Shown here piece by piece: positions 41,840-50,904 of a DNA stretch of 63,432 nt. A model generated the notes under the pieces. The model was given only the letters and a program-made list of their open reading frames with translations, did no database searches and was not told where the DNA came from. Every line of letters starts with the position of its first letter. The first letter of the stretch is position 1. The position numbers and the translations under genes are program-made. Origin of the DNA: Candidatus Poseidonia sp. (GTDB taxonomy: Archaea > Thermoplasmatota > Poseidoniia > Poseidoniales > Poseidoniaceae); NCBI GenBank assembly GCA_030829545.1, contig JAURAI010000004.1:1-63432 (forward strand), in the 5' to 3' direction.

Positions 41840-42940
41840 TCAAGACAGAGCAGATGAAATGTTCTGCCCTGCTTTGCGGCCCGTTTCTGCTGCTGCGTCG
41901 GAAAGCATGGACTCGCTTTTGACCCATTCGCCTGCGAGTAAAATTCCGTCTTCTTTGAGCGCATCAAAAGGAGGTTTCTCACCTTGGGTCTGAACGGTGA
42001 TGTTACGTTGGCGGCGTTCATGGACAATATGGTGCTGCCATCCCGTGGCGTGCTGGTCAACGAATGCTAACAAGCGCTCCTCACGGGCTTCATGGGATTC
42101 GCCTTCTCGAGCAAAAAGAGCAGCAGAAAGAAGGCTCCCCTGTACGTTGAACCTCGATTGGATGTTGCTTAACTCCAAAAGAATGCCCCCTTCGTTTGCA
42201 TCCATCACGCCATGCTTCGTGCCCATTGGTTTTGAGTCGAGAAGGAGGTCAAGGGTACTTGCTTTCACGGGCTTGATGGTGTCAAGCAAATCGGGCCTCA
42301 CATCGTTGAGGAGTTTACCCGCGGTATTCGCCCCGCATGCGAGGATGATCACGTCGCTTTCGAATGAACGTCCGTCGTCGAGGCTCACTTCGCCTCCTTG
42401 CACGGCCGTGACCGTGCAGTTTGGTTCAATCAAAACCCCTACTTCATCCAAGGCCGCCGCCATCCTACCGACGATACCAGCCCATCCCTCTCCAACCAGT
42501 GACAACTTGGATGACGTCAGTGCTTTCAATCGTGAAGACGATGGTTGGTGATGTCCCATGCTCGCCAAGAGATTCGCTCCCTTTACTGCCTCCGATTGAG
42601 GAAGATGATGTTTGAGTTCTCGGCGCAATTGTGCGGCTTGTTTGACATTGTTTCGAGGGCGGAGTGCCCCAACACCCGTTACATAGAGACGATCGAGGCG
42701 TGGAGATGCAAGGGCCATCTTCAGGCGACTCACCTTTTTGGTGACTTGAGCCAACGGGCCTTTACGGTCAAGCAGATGGGGGCCGTATCCGAAAGGAATG
42801 CCGTCGATGCTTTGGGAGGTACCTCGGCCTCCGAGACGGTCGGTTCGGTCCAATACGACCACGTGATGTCCGGCCGTTGTCGCATACAACGCAGCCGTGA
42901 GGCCTGCGATTCCAGCCCCTACAACCGTGACACGAGCCAT
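41840..42940 (-). CDS. FAD-dependent oxidoreductase (amine oxidase/desaturase-like)
   Basis: 366 residues from ATG 42940 (MARVTVVGAGIAGLTAALYA). FAD-binding GxGxxG motif VVGAGIAGLTAAL, ADP-binding VVLDRTDRLGGRGTS (DRxxxxGGR, typical of phytoene desaturase/amine oxidase), and the C-terminal FAD motif region LLAGEWVKSESMLSDAAAETG. Members include carotenoid desaturases, protoporphyrinogen and amine oxidases. The substrate cannot be told. The frame extends 114 nt upstream, but that part overlaps the divergent NadC gene and has no homology. Confidence 0.85.
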   Translation of the reverse strand: MARVTVVGAGIAGLTAALYATTAGHHVVVLDRTDRLGGRGTSQSIDGIPFGYGPHLLDRKGPLAQVTKKVSRLKMALASPRLDRLYVTGVGALRPRNNVKQAAQLRRELKHHLPQSEAVKGANLLASMGHHQPSSSRLKALTSSKLSLVGEGWAGIVGRMAAALDEVGVLIEPNCTVTAVQGGEVSLDDGRSFESDVIILACGANTAGKLLNDVRPDLLDTIKPVKASTLDLLLDSKPMGTKHGVMDANEGGILLELSNIQSRFNVQGSLLSAALFAREGESHEAREERLLAFVDQHATGWQHHIVHERRQRNITVQTQGEKPPFDALKEDGILLAGEWVKSESMLSDAAAETGRKAGQNISSALS

Positions 42941-43015
42941 GGTGAGGACACAAGGCCTCCCATCAAAAGATGAATGGAGGGGTGATTTCAAGAGGTATCC
43001 CGCATTCCCTTCTCT

Positions 43016-43960
43016 ATGGGCGATGACCCGAAGGTGCCCCACGACCGTGGCCACGAATTGTGGACATTGGAAGACGGAGCAAGTCGAAAATTGATGGCAA
43101 GCATTGACCGGTGGGTCAGTGCAATCGTCGGAGATGATGGCATTGATATGCCTCTTTCAAGCGATTCACCTTCGGTTGAGGCGACCATTCTAACCCGCGC
43201 AGATGGATTGATTGTTGGCTGTGCTGTTGTCGACTACATGATTCAAATTTGGGCCCCCTCGGTTCGAATCACCTGGTTTGCAGGTGATGGAAAACGCGTC
43301 TCTTCAGGCGATGAAATCGCTGTTTTGACCGGTGACCGAGGCAGTGTTTTGACCGTTGAGCGTTGCGTGTTGAATGTTCTTGGTCAACTTTCGGGGATTG
43401 CTACCCACATGAAGCAATGGTCAGCCATCGCTCCGCGACAAATCGCCTGCACGCGTAAAACAATTTGGGGGTTGCTCGACAAATGGGCCGTTCACATGGG
43501 AGGTGGTTTGACGCATCGTCTCACCAAACAAGATGCAATGATGGTGAAGGAAAACGATCTTGCCAGCATGCACGAAGAATTGGATTCTCATGAACAGCGC
43601 TTGGTCGCCTTCCTCAGCGAGGTTGATATGACCCAAACCGGTGCATTCCTCGAAGTCGAAGTTCGCACGGACAAGGAAGCCATGATGGCTGCAATGGCAT
43701 GGTCCCAACGGCGCCAAGCGGGAGAGGTAGACCGTCTGGTCGTTATGCTTGACAATTTTTCACCCGAAGCCTGCAAGGAAGTATGTGACCAAATGGTCGA
43801 ACAAGGCATTCGCGAGCATGTTGTACTCGAAGCAAGTGGAGGTATCACTTTTGACGACCTCAAATCATGGCACGAATGCGGCTTAGATGTAATTTCAACC
43901 AGCTCCGTCAACCGTGGCGTCAAGCCCCTGGACCTGAGCATGCTCATCAAGGGTTTGTGA
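43016..43960 (+). CDS. nadC: nicotinate-nucleotide pyrophosphorylase (QPRTase)
   Basis: Makes nicotinate mononucleotide from quinolinate and PRPP in NAD biosynthesis. 314 residues. Hallmarks are ERCVLNVLGQLSGIATHM, the basic CTRKT, WAVHMGGGLTHRL, the KENDL segment, FLEVEVRT, MLDNFSPE and LEASGGI. It is slightly longer than the usual 280-290 at the N-terminus. It is followed 10 nt later by the phosphopantothenate synthetase gene, so cofactor synthesis genes are co-transcribed here. Confidence 0.94.
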   Translation: MGDDPKVPHDRGHELWTLEDGASRKLMASIDRWVSAIVGDDGIDMPLSSDSPSVEATILTRADGLIVGCAVVDYMIQIWAPSVRITWFAGDGKRVSSGDEIAVLTGDRGSVLTVERCVLNVLGQLSGIATHMKQWSAIAPRQIACTRKTIWGLLDKWAVHMGGGLTHRLTKQDAMMVKENDLASMHEELDSHEQRLVAFLSEVDMTQTGAFLEVEVRTDKEAMMAAMAWSQRRQAGEVDRLVVMLDNFSPEACKEVCDQMVEQGIREHVVLEASGGITFDDLKSWHECGLDVISTSSVNRGVKPLDLSMLIKGL

Positions 43961-43970
43961 GGTGAACACC

Positions 43971-44720
43971 ATGGATGACATCGCGGCCGACCCAAGTCAT
44001 CCACGCTATGCCTCTTTGCTCATGCGACATCGCCTTGAAGTGGCAGCAGAACGAGGGATGCTTGCAGGTAGTGCCATGATCGCTCACGGGCGAGGGGAGG
44101 CTTTTGACTATCTGCTCGGCGAGCGAACTACGGACAGCGCTCGATTGGCATCCCTCCAAGCGCTCGCCTGCTTGCATCATGCCACGCACCCTGTGTTGAG
44201 CGTGAACGGAAACGTAGCGGCTTTAGCCAGCGATGCAATGCTGCGCTTGGCTGCGTTCTTATCCTGCCCGCTTGAAGTCAATATCTTCTACCGTACGCCG
44301 GAACGAATGGAGGCCATCCTGGGCTTTCTCGATGAACGGAGAATCGCTCTCGGCTTGGATGTTGAAGTTCTCGGTCACACACCTGACGCCACCATTCCTG
44401 GTCTGAAAGGGCCGCGGGCCGCTTGCCACAAAGACGGAATTTTAGCGAGCGATGTGATCCTTGTTCCACTTGAAGACGGCGACCGTTGTGAAGCGCTTGT
44501 CAATATGGGAAAAACGGTCGTTGTCATTGACCTCAATCCACTTTCTCGCTCAGCCCAACTCGCTTCGGTGACCATTGTGGATGAATTGTCCCGGGCGCTC
44601 GAGACCATGCTTGAAGCAAGTGAAACGATGAAGGATTTGACGATTGACCCTGATTACAACCATCAAGCTGTGCTGAACGCAGGCCTTCAGGAAATGTTGA
44701 ACGGCCTCAAAGAGGATTAG
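43971..44720 (+). CDS. 4-phosphopantoate-beta-alanine ligase (archaeal PPS)
   Basis: Joins 4-phosphopantoate and beta-alanine with ATP to make 4-phosphopantothenate, the archaeal route to CoA that uses no bacterial PanC or CoaA. 249 residues. Nearly every signature of the family is present: SHPRYASLLMRHRL, MIAHGRGEAFDYLLGE, LSVNGNVAAL, EVNIFYRTPER, DATIPGLKGPRA, LVPLEDGDRCEALVNMGK and VIDLNPLSRSAQLASVTIVD. ATG 43971 is set by GAGGTGA; an in-frame GTG at 43962 lies inside that site. It overlaps the convergent dehydrogenase by 4 bp. Confidence 0.95.
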   Translation: MDDIAADPSHPRYASLLMRHRLEVAAERGMLAGSAMIAHGRGEAFDYLLGERTTDSARLASLQALACLHHATHPVLSVNGNVAALASDAMLRLAAFLSCPLEVNIFYRTPERMEAILGFLDERRIALGLDVEVLGHTPDATIPGLKGPRAACHKDGILASDVILVPLEDGDRCEALVNMGKTVVVIDLNPLSRSAQLASVTIVDELSRALETMLEASETMKDLTIDPDYNHQAVLNAGLQEMLNGLKED

Positions 44721-45898
44721 CGTTCTTTCAATTTGTCACCAAGACGTGTGGCGATTCCGATGCCCACATCAGAGCATGAGGCAGTCCCACCAATATCGTA
44801 GGTGAGGGAGCGCCCATCTTTGAGGTGCTCAGCAACACTTTCATCGATCAAGCGACCAATGGCGATGAGGTCTTCGTCGCCGTTTTTGCGTCCGAGGTAA
44901 TCCATCATCATCTGAATCGAATTGATGGATGCTACTGGGTTGACTTTGTTCAAACCTGCATGCTTTGGTGATGAACCATGAACAGGTTCGAAGAATGCAT
45001 GGTCGTCGCCTACATTGCCTGATGCTGCCATTCCCATTCCACCTTGAAGCACAGCGCCCAAATCGGTAGAAATGTCACCGAACATGTTCGATGTAACAAC
45101 GACGTCGTAGTGTTCTGGTGAACGCGTCATCCACTGCATGAATGCGTCAATATATCCGTAATCGGCTTCTGTTCCTGGGTGATGAGATGCGATCTCTTCG
45201 AAGGTTTTACGGAACAATTGGCAGCCCCGTGTAACGTTGGATTTGTCAATACAAGAAACACGGCGAATGCCGTCTGAGGGGGCACCGTTTCGCGTCTCTG
45301 CGACTTCAAAGCCCATGCGGATGAGGCGCTCGGATCCCGCTTTTGAAATTGGACGGGGGTCGTAGGCAACTTCTCCTTCAAGACCCGGGAAGGTCATGGG
45401 CTCGGGTTCATACTCTGGACGCCCTTGAGCACGGTCAGCACTACGGCGGAGAAGGGCGTGATAGAGGCCCTCCGTGTTTTCACGCAGAATGGTCATGTCG
45501 ACCATGCCTGGCTCCCAAATCTGACGGAAACCACCGTGAATTTTGTGAGGGACGCCCTCATAGAGTTTGATCGGACGGACGTTGGCGTACAGGTCCAATC
45601 CACTGCGGAGCCCGAGGATCACCGAACCGCCGGCCAAATCGCCATTAGGCAACCGTGCGCCGGGATAGCCAATGGCTCCGAGAAAAATTGCATCGGTTTC
45701 ATTTTTACAGAAATCAAACGAGCCTTCAGCCCATTCTTCTCCCGTGGCCATGTAATGCTGACCGCCGCAAGGAATCACGGTTTGTTCAAACCCATGGTTG
45801 GTATGGGCTTGTATCGTGTCGAGAATTCGCTGCGCTTCTAGAGCAACTTCGCGGCCCGTTCCGTCGCCAGGCAATACCGTGATTCTGTGGTCACCCAT
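44717..45898 (-). CDS. isocitrate/isopropylmalate dehydrogenase-family enzyme
   Basis: NAD-dependent decarboxylating 3-hydroxy acid dehydrogenase of 393 residues. Motifs: VLPGDGTGREVALEA, ILGLRSGLDLYANVRPIKLY (substrate-binding Arg pair), MTILRENTEGLYHA, the Mg-binding SNMFGDISTDLGAVLQGGMG and FFEPVHGSSPKHAG. The substrate loop is closest in pattern to 3-isopropylmalate, tartrate/D-malate-type dehydrogenases and less like isocitrate dehydrogenases of 420 residues, so the reaction is uncertain. No leu genes are adjacent. It is convergent with phosphopantothenate synthetase. Confidence 0.9.
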   Translation of the reverse strand: MGDHRITVLPGDGTGREVALEAQRILDTIQAHTNHGFEQTVIPCGGQHYMATGEEWAEGSFDFCKNETDAIFLGAIGYPGARLPNGDLAGGSVILGLRSGLDLYANVRPIKLYEGVPHKIHGGFRQIWEPGMVDMTILRENTEGLYHALLRRSADRAQGRPEYEPEPMTFPGLEGEVAYDPRPISKAGSERLIRMGFEVAETRNGAPSDGIRRVSCIDKSNVTRGCQLFRKTFEEIASHHPGTEADYGYIDAFMQWMTRSPEHYDVVVTSNMFGDISTDLGAVLQGGMGMAASGNVGDDHAFFEPVHGSSPKHAGLNKVNPVASINSIQMMMDYLGRKNGDEDLIAIGRLIDESVAEHLKDGRSLTYDIGGTASCSDVGIGIATRLGDKLKER

Positions 45899-46072
45899 GC
45901 TTCTCGCACAGGCCTCTTCTACATGAACAAAACCCTGCTCATCAAAGAATCAATCCTGCGAAAGAGAGCCTTTATGCTGTAAAATGAAGGCCTTTGATTT
46001 GCTCATTAAATCCCTCAAAAGAGTGGTCTCTGAGGGGGATGTTTCATAGGCTGTCAATAAACAAGGAGAAGC

Positions 46073-46714
46073 ATGGCAGACGAGCATCAAAACGAGCATG
46101 AAAGTCGCTTCAGTCTTGAAGACCTGCCCGCTGAAGTAAGGCAACTCGCTGACACGATGATGGGCGTCAACCCAAACTGGAACATCCAAGATTGGTTGAT
46201 TGAACAGGCCAACATGTCGATGGACCTGCTGGCTGCTGACCTCTTACGAGAGAAGATGAAAATTGAACAACGCCTTCGAAGACTTGACGACCTCGGCCGA
46301 CGCTTGGATGTCAGCGAATCCGAAACGAGTTCTGATGACCCTCATCAGCGTAATTTGTTTGATTGCTTTGACTTGAACGAAGAACATCCGCTTCGTGGCT
46401 TAGGCGAACGTGCTGTTGTGCCGCAAGAAAGCAATGAAACTGAGGAACGCCACCCGTCAAATATTTTCCTAGATTTGCTTCCAAATGACAACTCTGACGA
46501 CCCGCTCTTGGCGATAGCGTGCCAGTCCGTCATCATGGCTGTTGAAAACGAAATGAGCAAGGGCGAGCCTGTGGCCAGCTTGGCATCGATTTTTGAAGCA
46601 ACACGCGAATCAAACATTGAAGACAGTGAAACAGACGAAGCGTTGGACCACTTACTCAGCACCAGCGTCCTGCTTGAAATTGATGATGATTGCTTCATTT
46701 TGCTGCCCTCGTGA
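46073..46714 (+). CDS. acidic hypothetical protein, 213 aa
   Basis: Soluble, strongly acidic, helical. The N-terminal third has PAEVRQLADTMMG and a leucine-rich helix MSMDLLAADLLREKMKIEQR followed by a charged coiled-coil-like stretch. QRNLFDCFDL is reminiscent of, but does not match, a PCNA-interacting peptide. The C-terminus ends in hydrophobic strands (STSVLLEIDDDCFILLP). No family recognised. GGAGAAG precedes the ATG. It heads a run of four plus-strand genes of unknown function to 48450. Confidence 0.65.
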   Translation: MADEHQNEHESRFSLEDLPAEVRQLADTMMGVNPNWNIQDWLIEQANMSMDLLAADLLREKMKIEQRLRRLDDLGRRLDVSESETSSDDPHQRNLFDCFDLNEEHPLRGLGERAVVPQESNETEERHPSNIFLDLLPNDNSDDPLLAIACQSVIMAVENEMSKGEPVASLASIFEATRESNIEDSETDEALDHLLSTSVLLEIDDDCFILLPS

Positions 46715-46745
46715 TGGGGTCCCATAGAAGTCCCGCAGACCTTCT

Positions 46746-46754
46746 TTACATAAC
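46746..46754 (+). promoter_or_regulatory. TATA-like box of the coiled-coil gene
   Basis: TTACATAAC is about 25 nt before ATG 46774, consistent with a leaderless transcript separate from the upstream gene. Confidence 0.4.
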
Positions 46755-46773
46755 GGCGTTGTAATTACTAGAC

Positions 46774-47382
46774 ATGGGAATACTTAGATCCATCCTTTCA
46801 GGAATTATCGCTTGGTTTACCGCAACAGCCCTCTTGTTCCATCCCGAAATGGCACTCGGCATCGCCATCGTGGTCGCTTTCCTCTCGGAATCAGCCCAAC
46901 ACAGTGCGGAATTAACTCAGATGCAACGGCATGGGAGAGAGGTGACTGTCCACCTTCGAGATGCGAACAGCCATATCGAGGAATTAGAACGCGCCCTTAC
47001 TCGGCGGCACATTGAACTGAACAATGCGATTGAGGAAATCCATCGTCGCGATGCTGTTGGGAGTCCAGCCGCAAGAGAGTTGCTCAAGCGTCAAGAAGAG
47101 GCGATGACTGCTGCCTCTAAGGCGCTTGAAGCGCGCCATGAACGCAGTGATGTGGTACTCAACAGCATGGAGCGGATGCTTGATGTCCAAGTCAACCAAA
47201 CCGCCAAAATGCAACAGGCGATGAGTGACCTTCTCCAACACATGGTCCAACAACCACGCGCTAATGTGACCATGACAGACAGTGTTCTTGTGCAAGAGAA
47301 TAATGCTGCCTCGAACCGTGACCGAGAACAATTCAGAGAACTCAATGAATGGTTAAGTCGTCAAGCGGCATCTTCACCATAG
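46774..47382 (+). CDS. membrane-anchored coiled-coil protein
   Basis: 202 residues. An N-terminal membrane region (LRSILSGIIAWFTATALLFH, MALGIAIVVAFL) is followed by about 150 residues of heptad-like coiled coil (TQMQRHGREVTVHLRD, IEELERALTRRHIELNNAIE, KRQEEAMTAASKALEARHER, MERMLDVQVNQTAKMQQAMS) and a short polar tail. The form resembles bacterial or viral scaffold proteins with one anchored end, perhaps in cell division or membrane organisation. The next two genes are also membrane proteins. Confidence 0.65.
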   Translation: MGILRSILSGIIAWFTATALLFHPEMALGIAIVVAFLSESAQHSAELTQMQRHGREVTVHLRDANSHIEELERALTRRHIELNNAIEEIHRRDAVGSPAARELLKRQEEAMTAASKALEARHERSDVVLNSMERMLDVQVNQTAKMQQAMSDLLQHMVQQPRANVTMTDSVLVQENNAASNRDREQFRELNEWLSRQAASSP

Positions 47383-47401
47383 TGAAGCCTTTCCCAGCAT
47401 C

Positions 47402-47719
47402 ATGGCGAGCGTAACGAAGCGAGAGGCTGCTCAACGTGTTCTTGATGCTGAACAGACGGCAGCACTTATCCCAAAACGCATCATCATCGGGGGTGTTGTT
47501 TCCCTTCTATTGGCGGGCGCTATCTTCTACCTCACACGGTGGGAGTTTGGGCTTGCTGCACTGTTAATCTTCGGACTTTTGTTGCAATTTGCCGCTGAAC
47601 GTATGGGAGTCATTATTGATGCAAGTCGAGCCAACGGGCTCAAAGACCTCGGGTGGGATGTTGAAACGGAACTCACCGAAGAGGCCTTGGAAAAAATACG
47701 TCGGATCAGCCAAGGGTAG
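47402..47719 (+). CDS. small membrane protein, two TM segments
   Basis: 105 residues: basic N-terminus, helix IIIGGVVSLLLAGAIFYLT, helix FGLAALLIFGLLLQFAAE, then an acidic helical tail. Family not recognised. The following gene (GTG, 8 bp later) is also a two-TM protein with a cytoplasmic tail, so the two may interact. Confidence 0.65.
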   Translation: MASVTKREAAQRVLDAEQTAALIPKRIIIGGVVSLLLAGAIFYLTRWEFGLAALLIFGLLLQFAAERMGVIIDASRANGLKDLGWDVETELTEEALEKIRRISQG

Positions 47720-47727
47720 GTGAGAGT

Positions 47728-48450
47728 GTGGCCGGGGCCGAGCGCGAGTTAATTCAGCACTTCTTTTCCGCAGAAGATTCTCAACGAAAACGGAATTTGT
47801 TGCTCATATGGACCTTCATGATCCTCGTTGATATTCTCTTAATTGCTGCCTATATTCAAACTCAGGATATTCAGGCAATACTCTCTATGTTATGGCCCGT
47901 ACTCCTTATTGCACTGATCCTCTTGTACTTTGTTCTCGTCGGCTCGCTGAGAAGTCAGCAATCCATGGAAGGACGCTTGAACGCACTCCTTGACACCATG
48001 GAACTCTCATGGGATGATGTGGGTGAATTGGATGTGTCAGAGGAACGACGAAGTCTCATTCTTGATGCATTTGCCAACAAAACCATTTCGGGTGGGCGTT
48101 TCAATTCAGATTACCGTCGAACCCGAGGGACAGACGAAAAAGGACCTGCTTTTGGAGATGACAAGAGCGCTTTTCAGCCCTCTGCAGAACGCCGAGATCC
48201 AGCGACTCACGAACAGGATTATGACGGGTTAGAAGGTCCATTAGGAACGGCCGAATCCCTCGTCGAAGAAGCCAATCAATCCTATGCAGCCCGCGCCCAA
48301 GAGCGATGGGAAGCCTCTGAAAAAGCCGACGTGGATTTGATTGAAGCGGGCATTGACCGCTTAGGAGATTTGGTCAAAACAGACTGGTTCCAAAAAAATG
48401 CCAAGGATGGCGCTGTTAAGGAATTGATGGAACAGGATGAACCCGTGTAA
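47728..48450 (+). CDS. membrane protein, two TM segments and polar tail
   Basis: 240 residues from GTG 47728 behind GGTGAGA. The N-terminal third has helices LLLIWTFMILVDILLIAAYI and AILSMLWPVLLIALILLYFV. The rest is polar, Glu/Asp-rich, with helix-forming segments (RAQERWEASEKADVDLIEAG) and a WFQKNAKDGAVKELME end. No family recognised. It belongs with the two genes before it. Confidence 0.65.
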   Translation: MAGAERELIQHFFSAEDSQRKRNLLLIWTFMILVDILLIAAYIQTQDIQAILSMLWPVLLIALILLYFVLVGSLRSQQSMEGRLNALLDTMELSWDDVGELDVSEERRSLILDAFANKTISGGRFNSDYRRTRGTDEKGPAFGDDKSAFQPSAERRDPATHEQDYDGLEGPLGTAESLVEEANQSYAARAQERWEASEKADVDLIEAGIDRLGDLVKTDWFQKNAKDGAVKELMEQDEPV

Positions 48451-48493
48451 ATATATGGGCAGTTTCAATATTGAACCCCCGCCTGCCAGTATT

Positions 48494-49243
48494 ATGGAAG
48501 TCAAAGCAATCCTCGTAGCAGGAGGGCATGGCTCCCGACTTCACCCTTTTACGGACTATGTTCAGAAAACCATGTTGCCCCTGCATGAACGCCCTGTTAT
48601 CGACTATGCATTGGGTACCTTGCGAAGAGCTGGAATCAAGGACATCACCATCATCTCAAACCAATTTATCGGCCAAATCAGTGGGCATGTCGGCCAGGGG
48701 TTGCCTGGAGAACGAATTCACTACGTGATTGAAGAGAAGCCTATGGGCGTTGCACATGCACTGCGACTCGCCAAGCCCTACAATGAACATACCCGGGTCC
48801 TGGTCTATTTTTCAGATAATATCACGACGCTTGAACTGAAGGAAACCGTCAATGAATTCTCAAGCAGTCACGAACCCCCTGGATGCGTACTTCTGGCGCG
48901 CGAAGAAGAGCACCCTGAATCCTTTGGCGTTGGTGTTCTTGATGAACATCAAACGCTTGTTGATATCGTTGAAAAGCCAGCAGATCCACCCTCAAACCTA
49001 GCCATCGGTGGCATTTACCTTTACGATGAGCGTTTTTGGTCCTTCTTAGACCAAGCCGTAGAACAACACGGCAGCAATTTTTCGATTTCTGATGTCAATC
49101 GCATGTACGTTCAAAACGGCGAAGCAAGACTGATTTCAATCGGGGCTGAAACTTGGATAGATTGCGGTACGCCCGACGCCCTCCTGCAGGCATCGAACAT
49201 GGCAAAAGATGGGAAATTAGATCCCACCCCCTACCGAAACTGA
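48494..49243 (+). CDS. sugar-1-phosphate nucleotidyltransferase (RmlA-like)
   Basis: 249 residues from ATG 48494. Signature ILVAGGHGSRLHPFTDYVQK (GxGxRLxP...K), LPLHERPVIDYAL, VIEEKPMGVAHAL, VYFSDNITT and DIVEKPADPPSN. It makes an NDP-sugar from NTP and a sugar 1-phosphate, of the glucose-1-phosphate thymidylyltransferase type. A TATA-like TTTCAATATTG about 25 nt upstream supports this start, although the frame is open from 48437. It is followed by a UDP-sugar dehydrogenase and a GtrA protein, a small nucleotide-sugar/surface glycan group. Confidence 0.88.
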   Translation: MEVKAILVAGGHGSRLHPFTDYVQKTMLPLHERPVIDYALGTLRRAGIKDITIISNQFIGQISGHVGQGLPGERIHYVIEEKPMGVAHALRLAKPYNEHTRVLVYFSDNITTLELKETVNEFSSSHEPPGCVLLAREEEHPESFGVGVLDEHQTLVDIVEKPADPPSNLAIGGIYLYDERFWSFLDQAVEQHGSNFSISDVNRMYVQNGEARLISIGAETWIDCGTPDALLQASNMAKDGKLDPTPYRN

Positions 49244-49255
49244 GGTGAGCATGGG

Positions 49256-50080
49256 ATGAAGATTGGAATCATTGGAGCAGGTATGGTGGGAGGTGCAATT
49301 GAGCATTGCTTCAAGGACGCTCACGAACTCTTTGTTCATGACCCTGCTCGCGGCACACGCCTCGATGATGTCACGAGTAAGGTCGATGTTGCATACATCG
49401 CCGTCCCTACACCTCCCCATCCCGAATCTGGAGCATGCGACACGAGTATTGTTGAGGCCCTTCTCAATGACCTACCAGAAGGGTTCACTGCGGTGATCAA
49501 AAGCACCGTCGCTCCGGGCACAACGCAGAAGTTTCACGAACAGTATCCTCACTTGAAAATTGCATATTCACCTGAATTTCTCGTCGAGCGACGGCGATTG
49601 GAAGATTTTGCGAATCAAGACATCCTTGTCGTGGGGACCCATCACGAAGACGTTGCCCAACTTGTCTTCCAACAGCATCGAGAAGCGGGTGTTCTTCGAA
49701 CCGAACAGTTGTTTCACGTCACGCCAACGCAAGCTGAATTGGTCAAATATACGAAGAATACCTTCTATGCGATGAAGGTGACCTTTGCAAATCAACTCTA
49801 TGATATCTGTCAGGAACTTGATGAGGACTGGTACACCATTCGCAACATTATCACCGCTGAACAAGCTCAACCCATTGGCCCGTCTCACCTTGACCCTATT
49901 TTTGGCCTAAAGCGTGGTTTCGGTGGCAAATGTTTGCCCAAGGACAGTCTTGCTTTGGGCTCACTTGCTGAAGAACTTGGCGTCAAGTATGATTTTATGG
50001 ACGCCATACAGAATGACAACCAACGGTTACGAGAGATTCTGACTGGGAAACCAAGTGATGTGATCACCAATGACGACTGA
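49256..50080 (+). CDS. UDP-glucose/GDP-mannose 6-dehydrogenase, short form
   Basis: 274 residues, versus about 390-450 for the family. It keeps the N-terminal Rossmann domain ([14 protein letters not shown]), [31 protein letters not shown], the Lys/Asn pair at K167-N168 and the catalytic Cys in FGGKCLPKD (C226, D230), but stops shortly after. The third, C-terminal sugar-binding domain is absent. The stop at 50080 overlaps the GtrA start by 11 bp, so the end is natural. It may oxidise an NDP-sugar as a short variant. Confidence 0.82.
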   Translation: MKIGIIGAGMVGGAIEHCFKDAHELFVHDPARGTRLDDVTSKVDVAYIAVPTPPHPESGACDTSIVEALLNDLPEGFTAVIKSTVAPGTTQKFHEQYPHLKIAYSPEFLVERRRLEDFANQDILVVGTHHEDVAQLVFQQHREAGVLRTEQLFHVTPTQAELVKYTKNTFYAMKVTFANQLYDICQELDEDWYTIRNIITAEQAQPIGPSHLDPIFGLKRGFGGKCLPKDSLALGSLAEELGVKYDFMDAIQNDNQRLREILTGKPSDVITNDD

Positions 50081-50534
50081 GGCGAACAACGTCGACTGGC
50101 TCAACCAATGGGCTCCTCGTGGAAGTCTGCAGCGATTTGGGCTCGCTGGGGGAGTCAACAGTGGAGTATTCTTTCTCTTGTGGGAACTCCTCATGGTCCT
50201 TAGCACTGAAACCGATATTCGCTATATGTGGGCTTTTGCGTGGGGTTCAAGCGGTGTGATGGCCCACTTTGTTCATCGCCACTTCACCTTTGACGCCCGC
50301 AAATCCGTGCGTTGGACCTTACCAACCGCCGTCCCGGTTTACGCACTCAGTCTCGTCGGATCGAGTATTACCATCGGTATGCTCAGCGAGGCTTTTCCCA
50401 ACAACCTTCGCTGGCTGGGAGTGTTGAATCTCTTGGCATGGGGATTGCTGATTTGGTTAGCAATGCGGTTGTTCGTATTCCAATTCCAAAGCGATTCTAT
50501 ATCGCATGTGTCTCAAGAAGGGCCAATGGGATGA
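50070..50534 (+). CDS. GtrA-family membrane protein
   Basis: 154 residues with four hydrophobic helices ([78 protein letters not shown]). The GtrA fold flips or transfers lipid-linked sugars and belongs to glycan or teichoic-acid-like pathways. It overlaps the dehydrogenase by 11 bp. The two genes and the RmlA-like gene upstream probably make and move one sugar. Confidence 0.85.
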   Translation: MTTEANNVDWLNQWAPRGSLQRFGLAGGVNSGVFFLLWELLMVLSTETDIRYMWAFAWGSSGVMAHFVHRHFTFDARKSVRWTLPTAVPVYALSLVGSSITIGMLSEAFPNNLRWLGVLNLLAWGLLIWLAMRLFVFQFQSDSISHVSQEGPMG

Positions 50535-50859
50535 TGTCCAAGGCTCGCTGATGGGTTGCTTCAAGGTCAACTGGACATGCTTCTCCAGCGTTTACCGCCT
50601 GCAACCAAGTGCGAGCACAAACACACCATGAATCTCCGGGCTTTAGCCCAGGGAAATTGTATTGTGGCATCGGTGTGATGAGGTCGTTACCTTGCTGCTT
50701 TGCAAAATTGAGGAAGGCTTCGTTCATCACACAACAAACGGTATGTGAGCCACGGTCTTGGTCGTCTGTGTTGCAACAACCGTCTCGAAACCATCCCGTC
50801 ACAGGGTCGGTGGAACAGGTCTGAAGCGGGGTACCAAGGACATTGGTGCTTTCCTTCAT
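50497..50859 (-). CDS. DUF2237-family protein
   Basis: 120 residues from ATG 50859. Matches the DUF2237 family: NVLGTPLQTCSTDPVTGWFR, DGCCN, HTVCCVMNEAFLNFAKQQGN, FPGLKPGDSWCVCARTWLQA and [18 protein letters not shown]. Multiple conserved cysteines suggest metal binding. The function is not established. A TATA-like TTGATATTG about 25 nt upstream supports the start; the frame is open to 50889. Its 3' end overlaps the GtrA gene by 38 bp on the other strand. Confidence 0.88.
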   Translation of the reverse strand: MKESTNVLGTPLQTCSTDPVTGWFRDGCCNTDDQDRGSHTVCCVMNEAFLNFAKQQGNDLITPMPQYNFPGLKPGDSWCVCARTWLQAVNAGEACPVDLEATHQRALDIIPLALLETHAI

Positions 50860-50904
50860 GCTGGCTGATGGTGACCTCGTCAATATCAAGGCTTGTTTGA
50901 GCGA

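Noticed and set aside
46357-46386. Possible PCNA-binding peptide in QRNLFDCFDL of the 213-aa protein
   Set aside because: The motif needs two adjacent aromatic residues after the hydrophobic; only one is present and it is not C-terminal.
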